This document shows, piece after piece, positions 36,461-45,107 of a stretch of 64,000 bases of DNA; positions within the stretch are counted from its first letter, which is position 1; every line of letters begins with the position of its first letter. Location: the NCBI GenBank assembly GCA_964242595.1, contig CAXTBC010000007.1, forward strand, positions 16,558 to 80,557, written 5' to 3'. This DNA is from BOG-908 sp964242595 (GTDB lineage: Bacteria; Pseudomonadota; Alphaproteobacteria; Acetobacterales; Acetobacteraceae). A program made the position numbers and the translations under genes. The notes under the pieces were generated by a model that saw only the letters and a list, made by a program, of their open reading frames with translations, searched no databases and was not told the origin of the DNA.

Positions 36461-37591
36461 ATGACACGCCGCTTCCTGCTCTCCACCGTTTTCCCGGCCG
36501 GCGCTTGCCTGGCGTGCGTCCTTGCCTTGCCGGCCCAGGCGCAGCCGGTCAGCGGCCCCTATGTGAGCCTGGGCGGCGGCGTCAACCTGCTGCAGGACGA
36601 GACGGTGCGCCTGAACCCGGCCTTTCCCGCCGGCAAGCTGCGCTTCGACGACGACGGTGCCGTGGGCGTGGGTGCAGTGGGCTACGGCTTCGGCAACGGC
36701 TTTCGCCTGGAGCTGGAAGGCGACTGGCGCTACAACGGCCTGCGCCAATACCTCGGCACGCCGTTCCCCACCCGCTCGGGCGGCGAGCAGCAGAACTACG
36801 GCGGCATGGCCAACGCGTTGTTCGACCTCGATATCGGCAGCCCCTACGTCTACCCCTATTTCGGCGCCGGCGCCGGCTACAGCTTCGCGCGCTGGGACCA
36901 CATCCAGGAAATCGGCACCACCACGCCCTACGCCTTCACGGCGGACGGCACGCACGGCGCGTTCGCCTACCAGGGCATCTTCGGCCTGTCGTTCCCGGTG
37001 AGCTTCCTGCCCGGTTTGTCGCTGACGGCGGAGTACCGCTTCTTCAGCGTGGTCGAGAACGGCCAGTTCGACGGCAGCTCCATCGGCACCCACGGCTCGT
37101 TCGGGCCCAAGGCGCTGAGCGTGGCGCGCGGCAACGTGGACGTCACCAGCGACTACAACCACAGCGCCATACTGGGCCTGCGCTACGCCCTGTTCACGCC
37201 GCGGCCGCCGGTGGCCGCCAGGCCGGCCGAGCAGCAGGTGGCCAGCCCGCCAGTCAGCGCCGCGCGGACCTACCTGGTCTTCTTCGACTGGGACCGTGCC
37301 GACCTCACCGCCCGCGCTCGCCAGATCGTGGCCCAGGCCGCCGAAGCCTCCACCCACGTGCAGACCACGCAGATCGAGGTCAACGGCTACACCGACCTTT
37401 CCGGCACGGCCGCCTACAACCAGCGCCTGTCCGTCCGCCGTGCCGAGAGCGTGGAGCGCGAGTTGGTGCGGGACGGGGTGAACAGCAACGAGATCAGCAT
37501 CCACGGATACGGCGAGACGAACCCACTGGTGCAGACGGCTACGGGCGTGCGCGAACCGCAGAACCGTCGCGTCGAGATCATCCTGAAGTAG
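36461..37591 (+). CDS. OmpA-family outer-membrane protein (copy 2)
   Basis: 376 aa. Signal peptide MTRRFLLSTVFPAGACLACV ending ALPAQA-QPV. The barrel is the same design as copy 1 (GPYVSLGGGVNLLQDETV) but diverged, while the C-terminal peptidoglycan-binding domain is nearly identical to copy 1 over about 110 residues (RTYLVFFDWDRADLTARARQ, then VNGYTDLSGTAAYNQRLSVR). This pattern suggests a tandem duplication with the domain held uniform by selection or gene conversion. Confidence 0.93.
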   Translation: MTRRFLLSTVFPAGACLACVLALPAQAQPVSGPYVSLGGGVNLLQDETVRLNPAFPAGKLRFDDDGAVGVGAVGYGFGNGFRLELEGDWRYNGLRQYLGTPFPTRSGGEQQNYGGMANALFDLDIGSPYVYPYFGAGAGYSFARWDHIQEIGTTTPYAFTADGTHGAFAYQGIFGLSFPVSFLPGLSLTAEYRFFSVVENGQFDGSSIGTHGSFGPKALSVARGNVDVTSDYNHSAILGLRYALFTPRPPVAARPAEQQVASPPVSAARTYLVFFDWDRADLTARARQIVAQAAEASTHVQTTQIEVNGYTDLSGTAAYNQRLSVRRAESVERELVRDGVNSNEISIHGYGETNPLVQTATGVREPQNRRVEIILK

Positions 37592-37680
37592 GCGGGCCGG
37601 TCTTACGGCGTCCGCCTCATGTAAATGGATGGCAAACAGGCGAGCTGAGTAAGACCTAGCTGCCAATCTGCGTGGATAGC

Positions 37681-37817
37681 CTTAAGGAAGGCCAGGGGCT
37701 CTGCCCCTGGACCCCGCTAAGGACAAGTCCTTAGAACCTGCTCGTTAGAGGTTCTTAACGGATAAGAGTCTGGGCCTCTAGGTCCCAGCGGGGTTTGGGG
37801 CAGAGCCCCATGCTTGC
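37681..37817. repeat. GC-rich dispersed repeat, family B (full copy)
   Basis: GGCCAGGGGCTCTGCCCCTG, CTAAGGACAAGTCCTTAG, AACCTGCTCGTTAGAGGTTC, GGGCCTCTAGGTCCC and GGGGCAGAGCCCC. It lies between the convergent ompA copy 2 and the next minus-strand gene. Confidence 0.85.
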
Positions 37818-37862
37818 TCAAGTCCCGGTCACCATCGTCGACCGTGCAGAGCGCTGCCTTTC

Positions 37863-38420
37863 CTAGGCGTGTTTGGTCTTGCTTGTGTGCCGCGCCTTGC
37901 CCCTGGTCGAAGCCGGCGGCACTCCCGTGCACTCCTGGAAGGTGATCGGCTGGGCAATCACCTTCGCATTGGTGAAGTCGTGCAGCTCGCTCGCGCTGTG
38001 CAGGCTCATCACCTCGTCGAACATGGCGCTCAAGTTGCTGCAGAACGCGGTGCCCGCCTTCAGCCCGTCCTGCTCCTGGATGTTGGCCAGGTTACTGATG
38101 TAGTCGTCATACGCCTTGGTGGATTGCTTGCCGTAGGACCGCTTGAAATAGGCGCTCAGATCGGCCTCCTCGCGCGCCACGTCCGGCTGGTAGCGGGACA
38201 TGAACGCGTTGTACTTGTCCTGTTGTTTGCAGGCGAGTGCGGTCACCATCAGCTGGCTCTTCAGGCCTTCGATCTCGAAGGCGGTGCGGTCGCTCTCGAA
38301 CTCGCAGGCCGGCGCCAGGACCGGCGTCGCCCTCGACGATTTCACGTGCTTGGTGGTCGCCTGTAACGCGGGAGCGGCGAGTAGGCTTGCGGCGAGGACG
38401 GCGGAGGTGAGCAGGCGCAT
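37863..38420 (-). CDS. exported protein of unknown function
   Basis: 185 aa. Signal peptide MRLLTSAVLAASLLAAPALQ-AT. Mature part has four cysteines (PACEFES, TALACKQQ, TAFCSNLS, FQECTGV) and mostly helical composition (YNAFMSRYQPDVAREEADLS, YFKRSYGKQSTKAYDDYISN). The basic C-terminal tail is STRGKARHTSKTKHA. No family is recognised. The cysteines may form two periplasmic disulfides. Confidence 0.7.
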   Translation of the reverse strand: MRLLTSAVLAASLLAAPALQATTKHVKSSRATPVLAPACEFESDRTAFEIEGLKSQLMVTALACKQQDKYNAFMSRYQPDVAREEADLSAYFKRSYGKQSTKAYDDYISNLANIQEQDGLKAGTAFCSNLSAMFDEVMSLHSASELHDFTNAKVIAQPITFQECTGVPPASTRGKARHTSKTKHA

Positions 38421-38613
38421 GGGGCACTCCGGAAGGGCGACGTGAGGTTGAGGCTGCGCAGAGGTAAATCGCCTGTTGGGGGTCCACGCAACCGTTAATC
38501 GCTGGCTGTTGTGATCGGGTTACACTCGCCGGCACTGGCCCGCAGCGCCTGACCGGGCTATGCGCTGTGCTTTGCCGGACCCGCCGGCGCGCCACACAGC
38601 GGAGTCGCCCCTC

Positions 38614-39078
38614 GTGCAGCTACGTCTTGCCTTCCTCGCCCCCGCCACGCTGGTGCTGGGCTTGCTGTCCGGCTGCCAGAAGCCGCCGGGGCCTGTGGCC
38701 GATGCCCCGCCGCCGCTGCCCCCGCATTTGGGCCCGCCGCCGGCTGTGTCCTGCGCCGTGGCGCCGTTCCACGTGGCCGATGGCGGCACTGCGTCGGTGA
38801 GCATGACGATGAGCAACGAGGGCGGCTTTTGTGCGGCGTCCCTGACGGCGGGCAACGGCCAGCCTTACGATGCCCCGCTGGTGCCGACCCGGCCGATGCA
38901 CGGCGACGAGACCGTGGTGAAGTACAACGGCAAGACCAGCATCGAGTACGCCGTCAAGCCGGGCTACGTGGGCCATGACAGCTTTGTGGTGCGGCTGATC
39001 CTGCGCGGGCAGTCGGGATACACCACGTTGAACGTGGGCGTTGATGCTCAGGCGACGGGCGCGGGAAAAACCTCTTAA
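38614..39078 (+). CDS. small lipoprotein with a beta-sandwich-like domain
   Basis: 154 aa from the GTG at 38614, which follows a GGAG site and gives a correct lipoprotein signal (QLRLAFLAPATLVLGLLSGC, lipobox LLSGC). An in-frame ATG at 38560 is possible but would bury the signal. After a Pro-rich linker (PPPLPPHLGPPP) comes an approximately 100-residue domain (SVSMTMSNEGGFCAASL, GKTSIEYAVKPGYVGHDSFV) that resembles Ig-like cell-surface domains. The function is unknown. Confidence 0.68.
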   Translation: MQLRLAFLAPATLVLGLLSGCQKPPGPVADAPPPLPPHLGPPPAVSCAVAPFHVADGGTASVSMTMSNEGGFCAASLTAGNGQPYDAPLVPTRPMHGDETVVKYNGKTSIEYAVKPGYVGHDSFVVRLILRGQSGYTTLNVGVDAQATGAGKTS

Positions 39079-39210
39079 GGACGAAAGCAGTTCTTTTTGA
39101 GAAAAAGAACCAAAAAACTTTTGCTCCTTGAGCTTGGTCTGTCCGACTGCTCGCCTTAACTCAGTCAAAGTTCTTTGCATCTTTTCTTCAAAAAAGAAGG
39201 CCTTCCTTCC
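39079..39210. repeat. dispersed palindromic repeat, family A copy 6
   Basis: Left arm AAAGCAGTTCTTTTTGAGAA then AAAGAACCAAAAAACTTTTG; right arm AAAGTTCTTTGCATCTTTTC then TTCAAAAAAGAAGG. The centre is more diverged than in other copies (CTCCTTGAGCTTGGTCTG). It lies between the lipoprotein gene and mnmA. Confidence 0.82.
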
Positions 39211-39225
39211 TAAGGATTCTCACAG

Positions 39226-40290
39226 TTGCGCATAGTAGTCGCGATGTCCGGCGGTGTGGACAGCAGCGTCGTCGCCGGTCTGCTGCACGAAGCCCGCCAC
39301 GAGGTAATCGGCGTCACGCTGCAGCTCTACGACCACGGCACCGCCATAGCAAAGAAGGGCGCCTGCTGCGCCGGGCAGGACATCCACGACGCGCGTAACG
39401 TAGCCGACCGTCTCGACATCCCGCACTACGTCATCGACGCCGAAGCGCGGTTCCGCGCCGCGGTGATCGACGATTTCGCCACCGCCTACGCCGCCGGAGA
39501 GACGCCGGTGCCCTGCGTGCGCTGCAACCAGGGGCCCAAGTTCACCGACCTGCTAGGCATGGCGCGCGACCTGGGGGCCGAAGCGCTGGCCACCGGCCAC
39601 TACGTGCGTCGGGTGGAAGGGCCGGGCGGCCCGGAGCTGCACCGTGCGGCCGACCCGCAGCGCGACCAGAGCTGGTTCCTGTTCGCCACCACCCGCGACC
39701 AGCTGGCGTTCTGCCGCTTCCCCTTGGGCGACATGCCGGACAAGGCCGCCACGCGCGCGGTTGCCGGCCGGCTTGGCCTGGCGGTGGCCGAGAAGCCGGA
39801 CAGCCAGGACATCTGTTTTGTTCCCCAAGGGAGCTACGCGGACCTGGTGGCCAAGCTGCGGCCGGATGCCGTCGAGCCCGGCGAGATCGTCGGCCAGGAC
39901 GGCAGCGTGCTGGGCCACCACCAGGGCGTGGCGCGCTACACGGTGGGCCAGGCCAGGCGGCTCGGCGGCTTGAAAGCGGCGGACGGACAGGCACAGGTGG
40001 TAGTCGGGCTGGAGCCGGCCACCCGGCGGATCGTCGTCGGCCCGCGCAGCACCGGCACGCGCAGGGTTGTGCTGCGGGAAGTCAACTGGCTGGCCGACAT
40101 GCCCGCAGAAGGTTTCCCGTGCAACGTGAAGCTGCGGGCGAGGGACGTGATGCGGCCCGCAAGGGTCAAGCCTGGCGGCACGGGAGCCGAGGTGCTGCTC
40201 GACGAGCCAGCGCTACCAGCCCCCGGCCAGGGCTGCGTGCTATACGCCGGAGAGCGGGTTCTGGGCGGCGGCTTCATCGCGCGCGCCTGA
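39226..40290 (+). CDS. mnmA: tRNA-specific 2-thiouridylase MnmA
   Basis: 354 aa. The start is a TTG at 39226 with AAGGA about 10 nt upstream; the first family residues (RIVVAMSGGVDSSV) follow at once, so no ATG start is available earlier. PP-loop SGGVDSS is at 8-14; catalytic cysteines are in CVRCNQGPKF and SQDICFVPQG. It thiolates U34 of tRNA-Lys, -Glu and -Gln using sulfur relayed by IscS/TusA. The C-terminal beta-barrel is complete. Confidence 0.95.
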   Translation: MRIVVAMSGGVDSSVVAGLLHEARHEVIGVTLQLYDHGTAIAKKGACCAGQDIHDARNVADRLDIPHYVIDAEARFRAAVIDDFATAYAAGETPVPCVRCNQGPKFTDLLGMARDLGAEALATGHYVRRVEGPGGPELHRAADPQRDQSWFLFATTRDQLAFCRFPLGDMPDKAATRAVAGRLGLAVAEKPDSQDICFVPQGSYADLVAKLRPDAVEPGEIVGQDGSVLGHHQGVARYTVGQARRLGGLKAADGQAQVVVGLEPATRRIVVGPRSTGTRRVVLREVNWLADMPAEGFPCNVKLRARDVMRPARVKPGGTGAEVLLDEPALPAPGQGCVLYAGERVLGGGFIARA

Positions 40291-40329
40291 AAGGCGCGGG
40301 GCCGGGCAGTGCCACGGCCCCGTCAGATG

Positions 40330-40500
40330 TCAGGCGCGGCGCAGCAGCATGACGATCAGCACGATCAGCAGGATGGTGCCCAGGCCGATCCCGCCGTAGC
40401 CGTAATGGCCGTAATCGGCGCCGCCCCAACCGCCGAAGGTGGTGCCCAGCCCGCCGCCGAACAGAAGAATGACAAGAATGATGAGAAGTATCAGGCCCAT
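40330..40500 (-). CDS. DUF3309-type small membrane protein
   Basis: 56 aa from ATG 40500. Two hydrophobic helices (MGLILLIILVILLFGGG and GTILLIVLIVMLLRRA) flank a Gly/Tyr/His loop (GTTFGGWGGADYGHYGYGGI). Length and layout match the DUF3309 family, common in proteobacteria and of unknown role. Confidence 0.75.
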   Translation of the reverse strand: MGLILLIILVILLFGGGLGTTFGGWGGADYGHYGYGGIGLGTILLIVLIVMLLRRA

Positions 40501-40558
40501 TGTGCGTCCCCTTGCCACAGTCGCGAAGTGACACCCAAACCGTCACGGGCGGCTAAAG

Positions 40559-40881
40559 TTGCCGGTTGTGGAACGTTCAGCGTCGCCCGACGGTGACTCG
40601 GATGAGATGGCACTGCCACGTGCCGCCGGGCGGCACCGCATAGTCCTGCTGCCGCTGCTGCCCAAAAGGCGCGGCCGCGTCGAGGTGGACTCGCTGCTGC
40701 TGCGCTGTCGAGGCCCGCTCGGCCTGAACCAGCGCGTCCATCGCGTCGTCGTGGGTGCCGGCACGGACGTGGTGCCCGACATACGCGGCGTACAGACCGC
40801 GGCGCTGCAGTTCTACGACCGTGACTCGCCGGCCGGGCTGAAGATGCAACGCGACCGCGGCGCCGGCACCGAGTTCGACGC
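40559..40881 (+). pseudogene. DUF58-domain protein fragment
   Basis: The plus-strand frame reads RIVLLPLLPKRRGRVEVDSL then LLRCRGPLGLNQRVHRVV, DVVPDIRGVQTAALQF and RDRGAGTEFDA. This is the core of DUF58 proteins (R.RG...L...R.RGPLGL, YPD.....A, GEGTEFDALREY). It has neither the N-terminal membrane part nor the LREY...D...IDW end: it stops dead at GTEFDA where a half family A repeat begins. Confidence 0.72.
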
Positions 40882-40935
40882 ACCCGACAGGGAGCAAAAG
40901 CTTTTTGGTTCTTTTTCTCGAAAAGAACTGCTCGC
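40880..40935. repeat. half copy of family A (copy 7) at the DUF58 breakpoint
   Basis: CCCGACAGGGAGCAAAAGCT then TTTTGGTTCTTTTTCTCGAA and AAGAACTGCT: only the right arm and part of the centre. It starts exactly where DUF58 similarity ends. Confidence 0.82.
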
Positions 40936-40990
40936 CTTTGCCTTCCTCCCTTTAACTTGCGTCGACCGCCCCGGCGCGGTGTGTTGCGGC

Positions 40991-41425
40991 ATGGCCAAAG
41001 GCTTCACCCTCATCGAGATACTGGTCACCCTAGCCATCCTGGGTGTGGTGCTGGGCTTGGTGATCGGCCACGGCCCAATGAAAAGCCGCGGGCTGGAGAC
41101 GCGTGCGGCAGCCGGCGCGCTGGCCCAGGGTCTGCGCGCCGCCCGTGCCCAGGCGATCGCCACCGACGCCGACGTGACCGTCGCCATCGACCCGGCCCGC
41201 CACGTGTTTGCCGCCGACCGCACGCCGCCGCAGCTGCTGGCGCCCGACCTGGTGGTGGCCGTGCTACCGCCTGCTTTGCGCGGCCCCGGCACCGTGCGGC
41301 TGATCCGGTTCTCGCCCGACGGCAGCGCCACCGGCGGCCAGGTGCTACTCGGCACCGGCCGGCACCGTCTGGGCATCAGCGTGGAGTGGCTGACCGGCAA
41401 GGTGACGGTGGCCGATGCGCCCTGA
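40991..41425 (+). CDS. gspH: type II secretion minor pseudopilin GspH
   Basis: 144 aa. Prepilin leader MAKG, cleavage before FTLIEILVTLAILGVVLGLV, and Glu5 of the mature protein present. The rest (ETRAAAGALAQGLRAARAQA, IATDADVTVAID) is GspH-like. Minor pseudopilins form the tip of the periplasmic pseudopilus. It overlaps gspI by 11 nt; no gspG, gspE or gspD is in this window. Confidence 0.9.
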   Translation: MAKGFTLIEILVTLAILGVVLGLVIGHGPMKSRGLETRAAAGALAQGLRAARAQAIATDADVTVAIDPARHVFAADRTPPQLLAPDLVVAVLPPALRGPGTVRLIRFSPDGSATGGQVLLGTGRHRLGISVEWLTGKVTVADAP

Positions 41426-41846
41426 CCGAGATGCCGGCTTCACGCTGCTCGAGGTGCTGGTCGCCTTCGTGATCGCGGCGCTGGCGATGGGGGCTCTATT
41501 CGGCGGCACTGTCTCGGGGCTGGACGCCACGTCGGTGGCGGCCCGTTACGACGAGGCGATCTCGCTGGCCCGTTCGCATTTGGCCTCGATCGGGCACGGC
41601 GCAGCTGTTGCCGTTCAGGAGACCAGCGGTGCCGAAGGTGAGGGCTTTACCTGGCACCTGCGCGTCCGCGAGGCAGGATCCCGCCAGCTGGGTCTGAGCG
41701 ACCAGGACCGCGCCAACGACCTCAAGCCGAGCCGCGCGGTGCTCTACGACATCGTCGTCACCGAGAGCTGGAAGGCCGGCGGCCGCCAGCGCCAGGTGAG
41801 CCTGGCGACCCGCCGGTTCGACGTGAAGGCGGCCGAGGGGACATGA
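41415..41846 (+). CDS. gspI: type II secretion minor pseudopilin GspI
   Basis: 143 aa. Leader MRPDRDAG, then FTLLEVLVAFVIAALAMGAL with Glu5. The small size and SLARSHLASIGHG helix fit GspI, the hub of the GspI-J-K tip complex. It overlaps both gspH and gspJ, so the four genes are co-translated. Confidence 0.9.
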   Translation: MRPDRDAGFTLLEVLVAFVIAALAMGALFGGTVSGLDATSVAARYDEAISLARSHLASIGHGAAVAVQETSGAEGEGFTWHLRVREAGSRQLGLSDQDRANDLKPSRAVLYDIVVTESWKAGGRQRQVSLATRRFDVKAAEGT

Positions 41847-42466
41847 GCGCGGTACCCGCGCCCAACCCGCGGACAGGGTCTGCCGGCTTCACGCTCATCG
41901 AGGTTATCGTGGCGCTGGTGGTGTTCGGCATGATCATGGCGGGCTTGTTCCAAGCGCAGCGGTTTGGCGTGGCGGCGTGGGACCTGGAAGGGCGGCTGGC
42001 GGAGAACGCGGCGCAGCAGGAGCGGCTGGACCGGGTGCTACGTCAGCTGATCGAGGAGGCCTCGCCGCCGGTAGCCACCGACGACAAGCCGCTGAGCGGC
42101 GAGGAGCACCGCCTGACCCTGATGACGCTGCTGCCGGACCAGCCGCAGACCCAGCCCGTGCGCCACGCCCAGGTGGCGCTGGGCGTGGACGACCGCCACC
42201 GGCTGGTGCTGCGCTGGCAGCCGCATGCGAACGCGACCCTGATCGGCCCGGCGCCGCGGGGCCAGGAGATCGTGCTGGCCGAGGGCGTGGCGCGCATCGA
42301 CCTGGCCTATCGCGCCGGCGCGGCGGACGGGGGAAAATGGTCCAAGACCTGGGCCGAAGGCGCATTGCCGGCCGTGGTGCAGATCCACTTCGTGCTGGCC
42401 AACGGCAAGCACCGCTGGCCGGACATGGCGGTGCCGACTTTGCTGGACAGCAATGGAAGTTTCTAG
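41843..42466 (+). CDS. gspJ: type II secretion minor pseudopilin GspJ
   Basis: 207 aa. Leader ends SAG, then FTLIEVIVALVVFGMIMAGL with Glu5. The later AQQERLDRVLRQLIEEASPP and PAVVQIHFVLANG segments fit GspJ. The start overlaps gspI by 4 nt (ATGA); the end overlaps gspK by 14 nt. Confidence 0.9.
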   Translation: MSAVPAPNPRTGSAGFTLIEVIVALVVFGMIMAGLFQAQRFGVAAWDLEGRLAENAAQQERLDRVLRQLIEEASPPVATDDKPLSGEEHRLTLMTLLPDQPQTQPVRHAQVALGVDDRHRLVLRWQPHANATLIGPAPRGQEIVLAEGVARIDLAYRAGAADGGKWSKTWAEGALPAVVQIHFVLANGKHRWPDMAVPTLLDSNGSF

Positions 42467-43391
42467 GCAAGAACGTCTCCGTCCGCTCGCGCGCGCTGGC
42501 CGCCGAGCACGCGACAACTTTCGAAAGTTTTTTGGTTCTTTTCAAAAAAGAACTTCTTGCCCACCTTCCCAAGCAGGCTTCGCCCTCCTCCTGGTGTTGT
42601 GGAGCATGGCCCTTCTCTCCCTCCTCGCCGCGCAGGTGACAGGCGCAGGCCGCGCGGAGACCAAGCTGGCCAACGCGTTGCGCGGCGGCGCCCAATTGCA
42701 GGCGGCGGCGGACGCCGCGATCTACGAGACGATCTGGCACATGCTCGACGGCGGCGGTGACTACTGGCCGCCGGGCGCGATGACCCGGTTACTGAGGGAG
42801 CCGGCGGCCAACGTGGTGGTGACGGTGGCGGACGAGCGCGGCAAGCTGGACATCAACCAGTCCCCGCCCGCCCTGCTGTCCGCCCTGTTCGCCGCGGTGG
42901 GGGCCGACCGTGCCCTGGCCCAGAAGGTCTCCAACGGCATCGCCGACTGGCGGTCCCAGCAGCCGGCAGGCGGCGACACCGACACCCCGCTGGTGTCCAG
43001 CTACCGCATGGACGGCCGGATCTGGGGCCCTGCGGGGCAGGAGTTCCAGCGGTTGGAGGAGTTGAAGCTCGTCATCGGCATGTCGCCCGCGTTGTACGAC
43101 GCGAGCCTGCCTTACCTGACGCTCGCCCTCGAGCAAGGGCCCTGGCTCAACTATGCGAGTCCGGCGGTCCTGGCCGCCGTCGCGCGAGCCAAACGCGATT
43201 CAGGGCTGACGATAGACACCGCCGACGTGCGCGGCCCGGTGGTGCTTCGCCTGGAAGCGCGCGCCACCGGAGCCAACGGCGCCGCGTTCACCCGGCGAGT
43301 GATGTTACGCCTGGACGGCACGCTGAGCGGCCCGGCCTGGAAGTATCGCATCCTGAGCTGGGAAGACGGGCCGGATCCTGCAGGTCAGTAG
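42453..43391 (+). CDS. gspK: type II secretion minor pseudopilin GspK with a repeat inserted in its leader
   Basis: 312 aa. The mature start FALLLVLWSMALLSLLAAQV lacks Glu5, as GspK does. DINQSPPALLSALFAAVG and the SAM-like GPAGQEFQRLEELKLVIGMS segment are typical. The leader is 42 residues and residues 20-35 (RDNFRKFFGSFQKRTS) are encoded by a half family A repeat at 42505-42560. No other in-frame start exists before the cleavage site. The A-G/F cleavage site remains, so the protein may still be processed. Confidence 0.88.
   Translation: MEVSRQERLRPLARAGRRARDNFRKFFGSFQKRTSCPPSQAGFALLLVLWSMALLSLLAAQVTGAGRAETKLANALRGGAQLQAAADAAIYETIWHMLDGGGDYWPPGAMTRLLREPAANVVVTVADERGKLDINQSPPALLSALFAAVGADRALAQKVSNGIADWRSQQPAGGDTDTPLVSSYRMDGRIWGPAGQEFQRLEELKLVIGMSPALYDASLPYLTLALEQGPWLNYASPAVLAAVARAKRDSGLTIDTADVRGPVVLRLEARATGANGAAFTRRVMLRLDGTLSGPAWKYRILSWEDGPDPAGQ
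42505..42560. repeat. half copy of family A (copy 8) inside the gspK leader
   Basis: AACTTTCGAAAGTTTTTTGG then TTCTTTTCAAAAAAGAACTT: the characteristic arm with its internal palindrome GTTCTTTT-C-AAAAAAGAAC. It is read in frame without a stop. Confidence 0.78.
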
Positions 43392-43503
43392 CTGTCGCGC
43401 TGCGTGAAGTTCGAGGGAGGAAGACGGGCCGGCGCTGCGTGCAGAGCCTCTGGCCTTCCCTGAGGCAGAACGCGCGGCCATTCACAACAACCTTCAAACT
43501 CCA

Positions 43504-45099
43504 TCAAGCCGCCCGCACCTCATCCAGGAAGCGCCCCACACCCGCCCGCAACCGGTCGGACTGCCCGGACAGCGCAGTCGCCGCCTCCAGCACCTGGCCG
43601 GCGTTGCCGTGCACGTGCCCGGCCGACCTCGTCACCGAGCCGATATTGCTGGAAACCTCGCCGGTGCCGTTGGCCGCCGTTACGATGCTGCGGGCGATTT
43701 CGGCCGTCGCCTGGCCCTGCTGCTCCATCGCGGTAGCAATCGCCAGGCTCAGCGCGTTCACGTCGTTGATCGTCTCGGCGATCCCGCGGATCGCGGCTGC
43801 CGCGTTGCCCGTCTCCACCTGCATGGTGCCAATCTGCGCGGCGATCTCGTCGGTCGCCCGTGCCGTCTGGTTGGCCAGGGCCTTGACCTCGTTAGCCACC
43901 ACCGCGAAGCCGCGCCCGGCATCGCCCGCCCGCGCCGCCTCGATGGTGGCGTTCAGCGCTAGCAGGTTGGTCTGCGCGGCGATGCTGCGGATCACGTCCA
44001 CGATCGCGCCGATCTTGTCGGCCGCCCCGGTCAGCCCGTGCACCGTGCGGTCCGTCTCCTGCGCCTGGGTCACCGCGGAGCCGATGATTCTGGTCGCCCT
44101 GTCCACCCGGCCGCCCACCTCGCGGATCGAGGCCGCCAGCTGCTCGGTGGCCGCGGCCACCGTCTGCACCACCGTCGCGGTCTCGCCGGCCGCGCTGGCC
44201 ACGGTGGCCGCGCGGCTGCTCGTGTCCTCGGCGGCACTCGACATCTCGCCCGAGGCGCCGCGCAGGCTGCCCGCCGCCGCGGCCAGCGCCTCGAGCGCCT
44301 GGCCCACCTCCGCCTCGAACCGCGCCGTGGTCTGCGCCAGGGCCGCGCTCCTCGCCGTCGCCTGCTCGGCCTCTGCCCGTTCGGCATCATGACCGGCCTG
44401 AAGCTGCGCCAGGTTGCCGGCGATGGCCGCCTGCATGCGGCCCAGCGCGGCCAGCAACTGCGCCGGTTCGTCACGCCCGCGCACCGCGATGGCGTTGTCC
44501 AGCCGCCCTTCGGAGATGGCCACCGCCACCGCCAGCGCCCGGCGCACTGGCGGCACCACGGCGCGGATGAGCAGCCAGCCCAGCACGCCTGCCAGTGCGG
44601 CGGCAACCAGGATGGCCGCACCCAGCGTCCGTTGGCTGGAAGCTGCCAGCGCCTCCGCGTTGTCGCGCACGTCCAGCGCGTCGGCCGAGAAGCGGTTGAC
44701 GAGCTTCTTCACTGCCTTGTCGGCGCCGTCCAGCCCCGCCGCGTCGCCGCCGGCAGCCAGGCCCGCCATCGCCGTGCGCGCCGCTGTAGCCACGGAGCGG
44801 GTGCGCGGCGTGATGGCCAACTGGCCTGCCACGTCCAACCGGTCGGCGATCGCCTGGAGCTGAGACCGTGCCCCCTCGTCCAGCGCTCCACCTTGGTGGG
44901 CGATGCGGAAGCGCAACAGGTCTACCTGCGCGTCCGTGGCGAAGCCCATGCCGCGCACCGCGCTGTCGTAGATGCCGGTGGCCATCGCGCCCAGGCGGGT
45001 GTTCTGCGTGTTGGCCAGCCAGCCCACGCCACCCACCAGCAGCAGGAACGCGCAGGAGGAAGCACCAATCTTGAGTCGCAAAGACATTGTCGGCATCAC
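43504..45099 (-). CDS. methyl-accepting chemotaxis protein
   Basis: 531 aa. Transmembrane segment near residues 9-29 (IGASSCAFLLLVGGVGWLA), a roughly 150-residue helical sensor, a second segment (AAILVAAALAGVLGWLLIRA), then HAMP and a signalling domain. The hairpin tip is GRGFAVVANEVKALANQTAR then ATDEIAAQIGTMQ. No C-terminal NWETF-type receptor-methylase tether is seen. The ligand is unknown. It fits the flagellar genes of this chromosome. Confidence 0.92.
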   Translation of the reverse strand: MMPTMSLRLKIGASSCAFLLLVGGVGWLANTQNTRLGAMATGIYDSAVRGMGFATDAQVDLLRFRIAHQGGALDEGARSQLQAIADRLDVAGQLAITPRTRSVATAARTAMAGLAAGGDAAGLDGADKAVKKLVNRFSADALDVRDNAEALAASSQRTLGAAILVAAALAGVLGWLLIRAVVPPVRRALAVAVAISEGRLDNAIAVRGRDEPAQLLAALGRMQAAIAGNLAQLQAGHDAERAEAEQATARSAALAQTTARFEAEVGQALEALAAAAGSLRGASGEMSSAAEDTSSRAATVASAAGETATVVQTVAAATEQLAASIREVGGRVDRATRIIGSAVTQAQETDRTVHGLTGAADKIGAIVDVIRSIAAQTNLLALNATIEAARAGDAGRGFAVVANEVKALANQTARATDEIAAQIGTMQVETGNAAAAIRGIAETINDVNALSLAIATAMEQQGQATAEIARSIVTAANGTGEVSSNIGSVTRSAGHVHGNAGQVLEAATALSGQSDRLRAGVGRFLDEVRAA

Positions 45100-45107
45100 C
45101 TGGACCC

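Noticed and set aside
40577..40897. 106-codon minus-strand open frame
   Set aside because: Antisense to the recognisable DUF58 fragment.
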